Counted from the first letter of the stretch, positions 33,058 to 44,325 are shown. The stretch is 64,000 bases of DNA from Orientallactaga sibirica (GCA_036365145.1 JAEOAD010002231.1:1240001-1304000); one strand, 5' to 3'. A program made the numbers and translations. Notes: a model not told the origin generated them from the sequence alone.

Positions 33058-33195
33058 CAGCCAGGCAAGTAGCATACACCTATAATCCTAGCCTGGAAGT
33101 TCAAGGCAAAGGATCACAGGTTCCAAGACCAGTCTGGGCTATGCATGGCAAGTCCTGCCTCAAAAAAAAACTAAAACTAAAAAAAAAAAAAAATT
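33058..33195 (+). mobile_element. B1-like SINE, old
   Basis: CAGCCAGGCAAGTAGCATAC, TATAATCCTAGCCTGGAAG and CAAGACCAGTCTGGGCTATG, ending in an interrupted A-tail. Confidence 0.75.
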
Positions 33196-34356
33196 AGGCA
33201 GTCTGGGGAGTATAGTCTTAAGTACACTATCATATATATCTTCCTCTTCTCCCATTAGCTTATTCCATTTATCCTTCCTCTCTGTGCTGTTTTTTTTAAA
33301 TCTCTGACTCAGACTCATTACCCAGAACTCCAGCAGTAGGTCAATAAATATCACAATAAACTACATCAAAATAAAACACCACTACTGGCACATGACCTTT
33401 TTACTCTTTTCACATGAAGCCATCCAGACTATGTGAAGCAGGCTTCCCCCAAACAAGAAGTGAGCATTTGATCCTTGTACAAAGTCTAACAAAATTCTTC
33501 CTTCTCAGTGATAACAGCTGCTCCTCACATCCTCACACACTTCCTTCCTCCAGCAGTTCTCGGTCTATTTCTCTTATCTAAAGCTGCCCTAGACCGATGG
33601 CTTCTAGATAACTTTTTCAGTGTAATTCCATTTCAAGGTATCTTAGAGGTGGTCAAGTTCTTAGAAATCATACTGACTTGATTCCATGAAACTCGGTGGG
33701 AAACTTGCTCAGCATAAGTCAGAAGGTTCATGAACAGTGCCAACAGCCAGCCGGTGCATCCCAGGGTGCCCTCGCTGCATGACTAGAATATGGGAAGTTT
33801 GGTTCAACTCCCTGGCAGGCTCCAGGGCCAGTTCAGTTGTCTCCATTTCCTGGACACACCATCCTAAGAAATCATTACTCAGACATTACTAATCACAAAG
33901 GTTTAAATATAACACCTGTCCCTTGCTCCCAGCGAACCCACATCGTCAAATGTTCAAGTCACATATATAAATGGCACAGTCGGATATGCTCCCATGTATT
34001 TCACATCATCTCTAGATTACTTATGACACCTAATAGAATGTAAATGATATGTAGATAACTATGCTATTTTGTTCAGAGGATGATAGAAAGTCTGTTTATG
34101 TTTAGTATAACACACTCCCCACTCCTCAATATTTTCATCTGTAATTACATGCAGCCACAGATGCAGAACTCCTGGATATAGTCAACTGTACACATGATTG
34201 CATTCTTCAAAAATCCAAAGAAATTCATTTAAAAACTGCTTACAAAAAAAAAAAAAAAACTGCTTACTTTCACACTCTTTTATCTCTCCACATGCATCAT
34301 AAATGCAAAAATTAATACCATTACAATGGATATACACAATAGAATAATAACCAATC
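33196..34356. other. Unique stretch, no gene seen
   Basis: About 1.15 kb. An A-run at 34244-34259 separates two copies of ACTGCTTAC (34234 region and 34260 region), a short local duplication that may mark a lost or abortive retroposed insertion. No gene is supported. Confidence 0.4.
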
Positions 34357-34373
34357 ATGAAGCTTAATTTCTT

Positions 34374-34578
34374 TTTTAAAATATATTTTTATTTATTTAT
34401 TTATTTATTTATTTATTTGAGAGAGAGAATGGGCATGCCAGGGCCTCCAGCCACTGCAAACAAACTCCAGATGCATGTGCCCCCTTGTGCATCTGGCTTA
34501 TGTGGATCCTGGAGAATCCAACCGGGATCCTTTGAGTTTGCAGGCAAACGCCTTAACCGCTAAGCCACCTCTCCAGCC
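34374..34578 (-). mobile_element. DIP SINE
   Basis: (ATTT)n tail side to the GCCACCTCTCCAGCCC head. Similar flanks (CATGAAGCTTAATTTC before, CATGATGTTTAATTTC after) are an aged target duplication. Confidence 0.93.
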
Positions 34579-34792
34579 CATGATGTTTAATTTCATCTCA
34601 AAGAGCTACAAAAGTAAAAATACAGATTTAACAAGAGAAGTACATTACTTATACATCCAGAGATAATGTATTGGCTTGGTCGAAAAACTATTTCTTCTTC
34701 TCAATGAAAATTTCAGTTGTATAAGTGATGATTGATTCTTCAGCAAAATAATGTAAATCTTAAATATAACCCCAATCAAAAGCATACCAAGA

Positions 34793-34928
34793 GCTGGGCG
34801 TGGTGGCGCACACCTTTAATCCTAGCACCTAGGAGGCAGAGGTAGGAGGATCACCATGAGTTAGAGGCCACCCAGAGAATACAGAGTGAATTTCCGGTCA
34901 GCCTGGGATAGAGTGAGACCCTACCTTG

Positions 34929-34968
<40 letters not shown>
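34793..34968 (+). mobile_element. Young B1 SINE with long A-tail
   Basis: GCTGGGCGTGGTGGCGCACA to GTGAGACCCTACCTTG, then 40 uninterrupted A (34929-34968). A perfect 15-bp target duplication AAAAGCATACCAAGA lies at 34778-34792 and 34965-34979. The long pure tail and perfect flanks point to a recent insertion. Confidence 0.96.
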
Positions 34969-34969
<1 letters not shown>

Positions 34970-35149
34970 CATACCAAGATTTGTTCTAGTGTTTAGCAAA
35001 ATTAAAATGAAATTCATCTATGAGTAATGAGTACTACTACATGTAATACTTGAGAGATGAGCAAAGATTAAGATATTCTTTGTTGCATAATAAGATGTAT
35101 TATGCAGTAAACTGAGAACAGTGTTAATTCTCATATCAAGATAGATATT

Positions 35150-35266
35150 CAAGCTGGGTACAACAGCACATACCTGTAATCTCAGAATCTGGTAGACTAA
35201 GACAGTAAGATTGCAAGTTCAAGGTCAGCTGGGCTATATAGTAAGAACTTATTTCAAAAAAAAATT
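35150..35266 (+). mobile_element. B1-like SINE, old
   Basis: AAGCTGGGTACAACAGCACA, TAATCTCAGAATCTGG and TTCAAGGTCAGCTGGGC. Confidence 0.7.
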
Positions 35267-35630
35267 ACACATGCTCACTAATGTGGACAATATAATATGT
35301 AACTTAAAATATTTTTACAAGTATTATTGCATTGTCTGTGTAGAAATTAGGAAAGAGATAAAATCCAGTTTATATCTTATACAAAACACAAACAGGTTCT
35401 AAATCTGTTAAGAATTGAAAAAAAAAACAGTAAAACTAGAATAGCAGAGGATCCAATAATTATCAAATATCAAGAGGAATATTAGCTTCATAGGTTTGAA
35501 AAGAAAAACTGATAAAACCACCCTTTTAATGAAATGTTAAACTATAAACATTAATATAAAAAATAGATTAAGAAAAACATTCAGTAAAAGTGATATATAA
35601 TTATTTTATATTTTCTTTATAATATAAAAA
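35267..35630. other. AT-rich unique stretch
   Basis: Strongly A-rich with no gene or repeat I recognise. Confidence 0.35.
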
Positions 35631-35632
35631 TC

Positions 35633-35795
35633 CAGTTGGGCACGGTGGTACACACCTTTAATCCCAGTACTCAGGGGGCAGAGGTAGGAGGATCACTGTG
35701 AGTTGAACGCTAGCCTGAGACTACATAGTGAATTCCAGGTCAGCCTAGTCTAGAGTGAGACCTTACCTCCAGAAACAAAAATATAAAATAAAATT
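35633..35795 (+). mobile_element. B1 SINE
   Basis: GTTGGGCACGGTGGTACACA to GAGACCTTACCTCC, with an A-rich tail. Confidence 0.88.
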
Positions 35796-35879
35796 TTAAA
35801 AGCCAGTTAAATCAATTTTAATGATGTGGAAACACCACTGAGATAAATTGTAAAAAGTTTCTAAACAGCCAAAAATAAT

Positions 35880-36090
35880 AGGACTGGAGAGATGGCTTAG
35901 CAGTTAAAGTGCTTGCTCGCAAAACCAAAGGACCCAGGTCCGATTTCCCCAGAACCCATGTAAGCCACATGCACAAGATGGCACATGCCTCTAGAGTCAG
36001 TTTACAGTGGCCGAAAGCCTTAGCATTGCCATTCTCTCTTTCTCTATCTGCCTCTTTCTGTCTCTCAAATAAATAAAATAATTAAACCTT
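35880..36090 (+). mobile_element. DIP SINE
   Basis: AGGACTGGAGAGATGGCTTAG head, diverged body (GTTTACAGTGGCCGAAAGCC), CT-rich stretch and AAATAAATAAAATAA tail. Confidence 0.9.
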
Positions 36091-36369
36091 CAAAGATGAT
36101 TGAGCAAATGGCAAAGCAAGTACATCTCTACAAAAAGAAATATAATTCATAACTAAGACTATGAAAAAGCATTAATATCATATATTCATTAAAGACATGC
36201 AAATTGCAACCACAATAGCACACGATTTTCTAAGTGTAAAATTCACCATCTTTTTCAATAAAGGCGTTCATTTTTGGTGACAGTATAATGAAGATGTGTA
36301 CTCATGCATTTGTGGTAGCTGTATTCAGCAACCTAAACACTTTCACCATGAAAACAAAATCCATTGCAC

Positions 36370-36605
36370 CTTTGTTTTTCATTATTGTTGTTGATTTGGT
36401 TTCTGTAGCATTGGGGATTGAACCTGAGAAGCAATCTATCACCAAGCTATATCCTCAAGTCTCTCTTTGCTTATAATTTTGATACAGGATCTCACTGACT
36501 AACCCAGGCTGGTCTTTCACTCGTTCTGTAGCTTGGGTGGGGCTTGAACTTTCAATCCTCTTGCCTCATCCTCTAGAAGAGCTAGAATTATGGGCCGTAA
36601 CCACC
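36370..36605 (-). mobile_element. ID-B1 dimeric SINE, antisense
   Basis: GCATTGGGGATTGAACCTG and CACCAAGCTATATCCTC are the reversed ID-like head blocks. CAGGATCTCACTGACTAACC and GAGCTAGAATTATGGGC are the B1 half. The open frame of 62 codons into it is not a gene. Confidence 0.6.
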
Positions 36606-36689
36606 ATATCCAGGTTTCATTTTATAATTTAAAAATCTTTTTAAGGGGGTAGGGCCTATAAGCACAATACCTTTGTACTCACAGCCCTG

Positions 36690-36860
36690 CCCCTTGGGTC
36701 ATTGTCTTCAACGTACTTCATCTCAGAACCTCTACTTAGCTCTCTTGACCGCTTCCTCCCCTGCAGGCCACATCAGTGCCCTTCCCCATCACTGCCATGT
36801 CTTTAGCCTTTGGCACAGAACATATGAATTTATGAATATATGAATGAGTCTATGTTAAAT
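36690..36860 (+). mobile_element. L2 LINE fragment
   Basis: TCATTGTCTTCAACGTACTTC, CAGGCCACATCAGTGCCC and ATGAATATATGAATGAG. Weak to moderate. Confidence 0.4.
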
Positions 36861-37164
36861 AGTAGTAGATTGCTACCAAATGGTTCTTAAAGAAATATAA
36901 ACACATTAACTTGCTGGTTATGAAAGTTATGTTGCCACTTAGAAGACGCTTCAGGAGAGCTGAGCAAAGTGTGAGGTAAGCAAGACTCTGAACATATATG
37001 ACCACTGGAACTAGATGGACAAACCCACACAGATAAGGACATTTGGGGTATTTTTGTTGTTGAGGTCATAGAATTGTGGATGTTTTGATATTTTTCTTTC
37101 TTTTTAAAGGCATATTCATTTCTCTCTTTTTATCACTAAAAAGGGGCAAGGGAAGATTTCACAG

Positions 37165-37400
37165 GCTTTGGAGGCAGAGTACTTGGGTACCAGTCCTGGA
37201 TCTGCTGTTTAATAGCTTGTAACCTCTAACCAATCACTGGAACTCTTTGAGCCTCAGTTTCCTCATCTATTAAATGGAGGAGATAATAGCTACCTCTCAG
37301 AACTGTTGTGAGGAATGTATGACCTAATACATGTGAAAAGATTTTATAAACTATAAAGTACTATATAAATGTAAGATACCATTATTATTACAATAGCCTC
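37165..37400 (+). mobile_element. MIR SINE, well preserved
   Basis: Nearly full-length: TTGGAGGCAGAGTACTTGGG, GAGCCTCAGTTTCCTCATCT, AAATGGAGGAGATAATAGC and TTGTGAGGAATGTATGACC. Confidence 0.93.
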
Positions 37401-38220
37401 TCTTTCCTAAGAGAAATGGGCTCTTTCAATTCTTCCATATGGTTGCATTCAGTCACTTTCATATGTTGAAAAAATTACTGCAGAATCCAGGGGCACACGC
37501 GATGCTAACTTTGCTGCTCAAGCCAACACCACACAAGCAGGAAACACAGCTCTGTGGGCAGTAGTGGAGTTTGCACAGTGTGAGTAGAAGGGGCCTTGGA
37601 TTTGCTGGGGAAGAATGGAAAAGACGCTCAAAGTAAAAAGATATGCCCAGGTAATCCAGAAATCCAGATACAGGTAATCACAGCAAATCTACCACCAGCC
37701 TTTTAAGTGTTAATATTTTACTTTTCAAAATTCAAAAACCATGAAAGGAAAAAGAGGGTGCAGCCTCCCTCCCACACCTGCCCTCGGCCATGACAGCTAC
37801 GGATGTGTCATATGTCCTTTGGGAGATTTTATGTATATACGTGCTGTCATAAGTGTATTGGCGTTTTTTTTCTTTTAAAAAAATTTGCAATACATCTTGG
37901 TGCTATTTGCTGAAATCTCCATTTCTTCTATGTCCCAGCTAGATTCCATCCATTGACTGGCTATGACTTTATGTAATACAGTTATGCGTTCTGTTCCAGC
38001 CACATATGCTCTCAGAAGAGGGAGGTGCATTTCGTCTTGCGCAGTAACAGAGGGACAAGCAAGTGTGTCAAGAGCAACCCACACCTGGACATCCGACCAC
38101 TTGTTTCTCCTCTAATCAATGACCCTGGCTTTGGAAATCTTTTCAGTTGTTTTCTTTACTTTGGCTGAAAACCACAAGGTTGGCAGGGTCTGTTTCAGTT
38201 AGCCCTTTTCTTAAAAGTCA
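37401..38220. other. Unique stretch, no gene seen
   Basis: About 0.8 kb, apparently single-copy, with no supported exon. Confidence 0.4.
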
Positions 38221-38224
38221 GCAT

Positions 38225-38415
38225 AATGTTGTGGTTAAGAGACTGAGGCTACACAGCCCTGGGTCCCAGAGCTGGCTCTTCCCACTTGCTCTTCTAATTC
38301 TCTCAAAACGAGCGTAATGATAGTATACGCCTCACAGGGTTTTACAGGGCTTAGTGGTTACATTTGTATGCAGTGACTCCTATTATGCCCGGTGATTTGC
38401 AAAGAGCTTTTGGGA
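38225..38415 (+). mobile_element. MIR SINE
   Basis: AATGTTGTGGTTAAGAGACTG is a good MIR head. AGCTGGCTCTTCCCACTTGC and CCTCACAGGGTTTTACAGGG follow. The centre is deleted. Confidence 0.85.
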
Positions 38416-38465
38416 AGAGTGACCAAAATGATAAAAGTTGTCTTTATCTCAAGTAATTACACCCC

Positions 38466-38692
38466 AAGCCAGTGGTCCTCAAGGAGGAGGTTGTGGGCCA
38501 ACAGCATCGCCTAGGAACTCGTGAGAAATGAAAATGCACGCTATCAAATCAGACACTTAGCAGGCACAACCTGGCGCCCTGTGTTTGAACGAGACTTCTA
38601 GGTAAGACACGGCACATTTATGATATCTTACATGTGAATAAAGCTTCATGAAGGACACAGTATGGTTTAAGAACCATTGCTCTGAAATCTAG
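38466..38692 (+). mobile_element. MER5A-like hAT DNA transposon relic
   Basis: AGCCAGTGGTCCTCAAGG at the left and AAGAACCATTGCTCTG at the right form the imperfect inverted ends of the MER5A (Charlie) type. AACAGCATCGCCTAGGAACTC fits the interior. Confidence 0.65.
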
Positions 38693-38948
38693 GTTTGGGG
38701 ACAGAAGGTGGCATTTCAACATATTCAGGTGACAGATACCACACTCTTTGTGGAGCTCCATGAACTGATGAGATTTTACTGGTGGAAAAACGTGTTTATG
38801 CTATCTGTAGGTTATCCTCTGAATCTCAAAAAAACAATGCAGAATTGTTTGCTTTTAAATCACACTTTCAAGGGTTTCTCTAAATTTTGTTAGCTACGAA
38901 TTATAGTAGTAGATAAATAACAAATTCTTAATTTTAAAAATGCAGAGA

Positions 38949-39050
38949 GGGCTGGAGAAGATGGCTTAGTGGTTAAGTTGTTAAGTCAGATGCACAAGGA
39001 GGCACATGCATCTGGAATTCGTTTGCAGTGGCTGGAGGCACTGGCACACC

Positions 39051-39097
<47 letters not shown>

Positions 39098-39150
39098 CCT
39101 CCCTCTTTTTCTCTCTCTCTTAAATAAATAAATAAATAAATAAAATGTAT
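38949..39150 (+). mobile_element. DIP SINE with internal deletion
   Basis: GGGCTGGAGAAGATGGCTTAG head. The text from the B box to the CAGATGCACAAGG block is lost. A long (CT)n tract sits at 39053-39096 before the AAATAAATAAAT tail. Confidence 0.9.
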
Positions 39151-39541
39151 TTTAAAATTGCAGAGAAAGATTCACAATTGTGAAAATTCTGTCAAATTTA
39201 CTCTATAAGTACAAAATGAGAATTGCTTTCTGTGATTCAACTTTAGCCATTTTTTTCATCATTCCGAATACATTTGCAGAGTATTGACTACCAAGCACTT
39301 GTTCTAAAGACAGGCAAGAACAGTCCATCACGTCATCCATCCACAGAAAATAACAGTCAAATGTGTATTGTCAATCTCTATTTCCACGTATGGTGTGAAC
39401 TCTTTTATGGGGAGACATCTGTGAATACTTGCTTCCCATAAGCATATTATCCTGGGCAGACTAACATCAAAATCCACCAATGATCACCACCAATGATCCA
39501 CCAATGATCAACCTCTAAATTTATTGGGTTTCCTTACACAG

Positions 39542-40011
39542 CATGGTTGAAGGATCATCTAAAGGAGCACGGAGACCCCAGTGAAGGCACAGCATCACAA
39601 GCACTCATCCTGCCATAGATGATGACCCCTCTCCATGGCTGCAGAGATGAGCTCCCTGCCCCTCGATCTTCCACTCTCTATTTTCTATATCCTCCTGGGC
39701 CAAGAGACTTTGTGCATCATGGCCAAGATCTTGGGTGAGGGTCTAGTGGCCCTTGCCACTTCTTCCTACTATGGAGGAAGGTCAACAGACCCAAGCTCAA
39801 GCATTACTCAGGTGTGGTCACAGCTGCTCCTGATAAAGATGGCAACAGCCCGTTTCTTGGATGACTGTGTCAAACAACACTGTGCCATTGGGCAGAGCTT
39901 CTGGGAAGAAATGAACTCATCTTGCACACGGGTCTCCCGAATGAAAAAATGTTGCTATTCTATAGCCTATATCAAGGATGCCATGAGATCGGAAATGCTC
40001 CCAGCCAGTTG
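39542..40011 (+). other. Exon-like open stretch, product not recognised
   Basis: Unique sequence starts after an acceptor-like TTTCCTTACACAG (AG at 39540-39541) and ends at a donor-like TTG/GTGAGT (40009-40017). Inside it, an open frame runs from the ATG at 39635 to a TGA at 40013-40015 (126 codons). That stop uses the bases of the donor itself. An in-frame TGA at 39623 lies just before the ATG, so the frame does not cover the whole stretch. The predicted peptide has an N-terminal hydrophobic part (about residues 8-25), a Ser/Thr/Tyr-rich middle, and six Cys in the C-terminal two thirds, such as DDCVKQHCAIGQ and MKKCCYS. I recognise no family. It could equally be a broken retrocopy or chance. 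No A-tail marks a retrocopy. A short repeated motif (CCACCAATGATC) lies upstream at about 39475-39510. Confidence 0.2.
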
Positions 40012-40057
40012 GTGAGTCATCTTTGAAACATTATTTTGAGAACGATTCTGAGTTGAT

Positions 40058-40225
40058 GTCTGGCTAGGAGCTAGGTTTGATTTCCCAGGACCCACATAAG
40101 CAAGATACACAAGGTGGTCCATTCTTCTGGAGTTTTTTTTTTTTTCCCCCAGTGGCTGGAGGCCCTGGTGTACATACCATTCTCTCTCTCTCTCAAATAA
40201 ATAAAGTAAATTTTTTTAAAAAAAG
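40058..40225 (+). mobile_element. DIP SINE, head missing
   Basis: Starts inside the B box (TAGGTTTGATTTCCCAGG) and continues to the AAATAAATAAAGTAAA tail. A T11 run replaces part of the GTTTGCAGTGG block. Confidence 0.85.
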
Positions 40226-40965
40226 GGGGAAAAAGGCAACACCAGCATGAAGGTCTTTATCCATAACTCCTGGATAGTATAATCTTTCTTTTTGTTTGGG
40301 ATATGTGAAGTTATTTCTTAGCCTCTCTTGCATTATAAAATCAGACCCTCTGCCTTGCCTCTTCCTGGGGCTACCAATCTCCCTCTTCTCCTTTCCTTTT
40401 AACTTTCTTTCTTAAGGAGGATTGGAAGTGGCCTACTGAGTTCAGTTGCTTCCTGGTGGCAGACATGTTATCATGGGAAGTGTCACTCAGCAGTGTTTGG
40501 GCCAAGGCCCAAGTACCCTGACCCTATGCTCTCTTCCACCGCTGACTCAGGACACCGGCTTGTTCCCAAGTGTGAACCAGCAGGATCTATTTTCCTGAAT
40601 GAGAGAGCTTGTTGGTGTTACACAGATATGTACAAATTGCCGTCCACCTCCATGTCAGCTAACCTCTGGAATGAACTCAGGGAACATTCCCACCGCCAGT
40701 GTGAGCACAACAGTTAAAAATGCACAGGCAAGGCTGGTTCTCCATTTGCTGTGCACTGAGAAAGGTGTGTCTCTCATTTCCAGACTGCTACCTGTTGGTT
40801 TACACATCTCTTCCAACAAGGAAGTCACATCCCCCTCCCTGCTGAGAATGCATTGGGCTCAGTGCTTCAACATGAATGAGATATGTCAGGCTCACATGTC
40901 AGCTAGAGTCATAGATGGTATCCTGTAAAAGAATGTTCCATGCTTTAGGAAACAAAAAAAAAGGA
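40226..40965. other. Unique stretch, no confident gene
   Basis: Two overlapping + strand frames (40493-40717 and 40599-40928) have no recognisable motif. I find no convincing splice pair for either. Confidence 0.35.
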
Positions 40966-40967
40966 CT

Positions 40968-41115
40968 GGGCTGGAAATGTGGCTCAGCAGCGACAGTGCT
41001 TGCTTGCAAAGCCCAAGAACCTAGGTTCGATTTCCCAGGACCCATGTAAGCCACATGTGCAAGGTGACACATGCATCTGGAGCTCCTTTGCAGTGGTTGG
41101 AAGCCCTGGTGTGCC

Positions 41116-41161
<46 letters not shown>

Positions 41162-41200
41162 TCTTGCAAATAAATTAATTAATTAAAATATTTTTAAATA
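40968..41200 (+). mobile_element. DIP SINE
   Basis: GGGCTGGAAATGTGGCTCAG head, full body, (CT)n at 41119-41147, and AAATAAATTAATTAATTAAAA tail. Confidence 0.92.
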
Positions 41201-41568
41201 AAAAAGACCCTGGAATCCTAAGTCTGAAGGTTAAAGATGTTTCCTCCAAGAAAAGCCAATCTGAAAATTTTTCAAAGGATTCTATTAAGAATGAAGACTA
41301 TATATATGTCTTGATTTATTGAAAATGTTAGAAACAATCCCCTATCAAAAATGTTTTATTTACTTTCCTTATGTTGTACCTGTTTATCAACCCAAATAAG
41401 ATCAAAACACTCATAATTTGCTCTTTGGGGGTGTTACGTGGTTCTCTAGTTCTCAACTTTCCTTTCTTGATATTTCCATTGTCCATACAAGTTTCTTCAG
41501 GTTTCACACATACCAATTTTAAGCTCTTATTTTACTCTTTTTTCTACTCATGAAAAACCTCATATTCT

Positions 41569-41790
41569 GGTCTGGAGATATGGTTCAGCACTTAAGGCAC
41601 TTGCTTGCAAAGCCTAATGACCCTGTCCGATTCCCCAGTACCCCCATAAAGCCAGATGCACAAAGTGGAGTACATGTCTAGAATTCATTCACAATGGCTT
41701 GGAGGCCCTGAAGTGCCCATTCTCTCTGTCTGTCACTCTTCTCTATCTCTCTCTGCTTACAAATAAATGTAATAAAAATATATTTTTAAA
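41569..41790 (+). mobile_element. DIP SINE
   Basis: GGTCTGGAGATATGGTTCAG head to AAATAAATGTAATAAAAAT tail. CATATTCT flanks both ends (41561-41568 and 41795-41802), a short target duplication. Confidence 0.9.
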
Positions 41791-41802
41791 AACACATATT
41801 CT

Positions 41803-43110
41803 TTATTTATCTAATTCTAACACCACCTCCCTCCAACTATGCATTACAACTATCTAGTAAAGTTATAAACTGGGATTCCAATCAATGTTTCCCACAATAA
41901 TTAATTGTAAAACTTAGGTCTTTAGCTGGTTGGTTATAGTCTTAGAACACTATGATATCTGCTGAAAACATGGCCACCTCTCAATTACCCCCTTGAAGTA
42001 ATGAGCAGAAAGAGTATTCTGGTATAAGTCAAATTTCATATTGGCATTTTTATCAAAACATCAACTTCTGCCTGCCACCACATGCACAACAGAAGTAACC
42101 CTGAAGAGTAAAACTGACTGACTGATGGAAATTCCTTCTCTGTTGCAGCCTTTTTTTCATCTGCTTTTGGAAGAAGATGGAGCAATAATAAGGAAGAAGA
42201 GAAGGAAGAGAGATCATAGCAGGGGAAATAGCTCTACTGCCTCCTTGATTTGCAGAAGGGTGACAAAATAGTTGTGGTGACATTCACGTGTGCCATGGGG
42301 GGTACACATGGAGACATGCCAACAGTCATCCCTAGAGAGTGACAAGTTGGCTGGGGTAAGGACTTTCAAGATTGTGCACAAGCCTTTGACACTGTACATG
42401 AGCCATGTCCATTCTCTGGTTCTCAGCACGGTTTTACAACCAGTCATAAAAGAGAAAGTAAAGGTCCATTGTGAAATAGTTGGCATACATTGAACAAAGG
42501 TAAGACAAGCTGGCACCATGGTAATTTATACCCATTAGCATGGGGTTCCGTGGTGATCCGATGGTGGAGGGCACAGCTCATAAATAACTTCAAAAGAAGA
42601 GAGAACAAATTGTGAAGCATAGATTAATGTAAGCAGTTTATGTTTTCACTACGGGGAAACTAAATCTCACTTGCAAAGGTTAGGAAATATCACTACTGCC
42701 TCGTGTAAATAACATAGCCACTCTATTCATGAAAAGAGATTTCACACAATGGCTTTTGCCACTGAAAAAGAAAGTCCTGTGACCTCCACTGTACTAATGA
42801 CAGCTCCTGAAAGCATGTAGGAGAGGCTGCCTTCTAAATCTCTGCTTATAAATGCTTTTCTTGTGAAGACAGAGAATGACTGGGTCTTTCTGCCATGTAA
42901 AGACCCTCCTCTGCGTTTCTAAAAACAAGAATTAAGGGATTCAGTCTTTACATTCCAGTAAAATTATTCCATTTCTGTCGGTCTTCCATAAACACATTTC
43001 TCTCTCCTTGGTGACTTGGTTCACTTTCTCGGCATCCTTTTCCACTCCCTTTGGTTTAAAACAAGAAAAGTAATTGGGTCTGAATAAGAACCAGGAGCCT
43101 CTCCACGTCT
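41803..43110. other. Unique stretch, no confident gene
   Basis: About 1.3 kb of apparently single-copy sequence on the 3' side of the minus-strand exon-like segment. Overlapping minus-strand frames at 42053-42519 have no motif I recognise. Confidence 0.4.
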
Positions 43111-43116
43111 CCCTAC

Positions 43117-43291
43117 CCTGTGTTCTGTTCTCTTCTTTAGCTTGGGCCATTTCATCAACAATATTCTTACATACTTTGGCATTCCCAAGAGATCTGAATA
43201 CAAAGTCAGCAGTTAGGCCCCCAACATCAATCTCTCCTTTAAGAGCAAGTAAAAGTCTGTGGAGACCCTGGGAACCCCCTCTGCATATAGA
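43117..43291 (-). other. Minus-strand exon-like segment, product not recognised
   Basis: On the minus strand one frame stays open from a TAG at 43292-43294 down to 42941 (117 codons). Its first half reads like real protein: an amphipathic stretch containing LLLALKGEIDVGGLTADFVF, followed by LGNAK and the acidic/basic EMAQAKEENRT. Possible acceptors are ATATGCAG near 43284 or CTCCACAG ending at 43257, and a possible donor is AGG/GTAGGG with GT at 43116-43115. The 43256-43117 span would be a 140-nt internal exon. After the donor the peptide turns into low-quality sequence, as expected for intron. The protein is not one I can name. Alternatives are a fragment of a processed pseudogene or chance. 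I see no A-tail or target duplication. Confidence 0.25.
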
Positions 43292-43447
43292 CTAATAACA
43301 GCATCATGGGGCAGCAGGCTCTCTTCTCCACTTAGAGCTTATATGACAATGTACATTACAGAGGGCAGGGGAGCAAAATGCTGCGATTGGGTCACTTACA
43401 TCAGTTGTTTTGAGTGTGTTACTTTAGCTGAGCAAAAGTTAAGCAAG

Positions 43448-43662
43448 GGGCTAGAGAGATGGCTTAGCGGTTAAAGCATTTGCCTGTAAAACCAAAGGAT
43501 CCAGGTTCAATTCTCCACAACCCACAGAAGCCAGATGCCCAAGGGGGCACATGTGTTGGAAGTTCGTTTGCAGTGGCTGGATGCCCTGGCATGCACATTC
43601 TTTCACTCTCTCTCTCTCTGCCTCTTTCTCTCTCTCAAATAAATAAATAAAATATATTTTTT
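43448..43662 (+). mobile_element. DIP SINE
   Basis: GGGGCTAGAGAGATGGCTTAG head to AAATAAATAAATAAAAT tail. Flanks AAGTTAAGCAA (43436-43446) and AAGCTAAGCAA (43666-43676) are a target duplication with one change. Confidence 0.94.
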
Positions 43663-44001
43663 AAAAAGCTAAGCAAAATGCTTCATGTGACTATGGAGAT
43701 CAGACATATTAAGGGGAACGGATTACAGAGTAGTAGGTGGTAACGGCACTCCTTGTGCTAGGAGTGCTATGAAGTGTGGGTCTTAGCACCCTTGTTTCTG
43801 TAATTGTTAAGCACATTTCAAATGCCAAGGGACACTATGGAAAAAAGGTAGAAGTGAACCCTGTCTGGTTTAGCATTTTGTTTCTGAACAGCAGGTCGCA
43901 GCACAGTACAAACTGAAGGGATGGCTTGCCATTTCCTAGTGCCACAATTGTTTACATCCATTGCCACTCAAAAATGAATACACACATCTGTGACACACTT
44001 G
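43663..44001. other. Unique stretch, no gene seen
   Basis: There is nothing I recognise. Confidence 0.35.
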
Positions 44002-44325
44002 TGTGGTAGTTTGAATGCATGTCCCCCAGTAGACCCAGGTATTTTATGAAAACTTGGGTTTCTAGCTGCCTGTCTGGAAGAGGTGTTACTGGAGGTGGAT
44101 CTGATTTTGAGCCCAAAGGTATGCCGGGAGGCCCGAGTTCTGCCTGGGTCCCTGCTGTTTGCTGTTGGTTTTGTGCTTGCTTGTGGTCCTGGTTGTTTAG
44201 TTATGTCTCTGCATGGATCTATGAAAGGGGGCCAGCTTCTTCCACCATTTGATGGAAATAAATGCCTCCCTCCCATAAACGGTGTCTGTTTGGAAGTTCA
44301 TTCCAGCAACGTGAAGCTGACAACA
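44002..44325 (+). mobile_element. MaLR/ERVL-type LTR (solo)
   Basis: TGTGGTAGTTTGAATGCATG opening, GTCTGGAAGAGGTGTTACTG, GGAAATAAATGCCTCCCTCC (polyadenylation region) and TTCCAGCAACGTGAAGCTGA to a terminal CAACA. Flanks ACTTG and GCTTG suit a 5-bp target duplication with one change. It is the best-defined copy of the family here. Confidence 0.82.

Noticed and set aside
40493..40928. Two overlapping + strand open frames near the exon-like stretch
   Set aside because: I could not find a splice pair joining them to 39542-40011 and the peptides show no motif.
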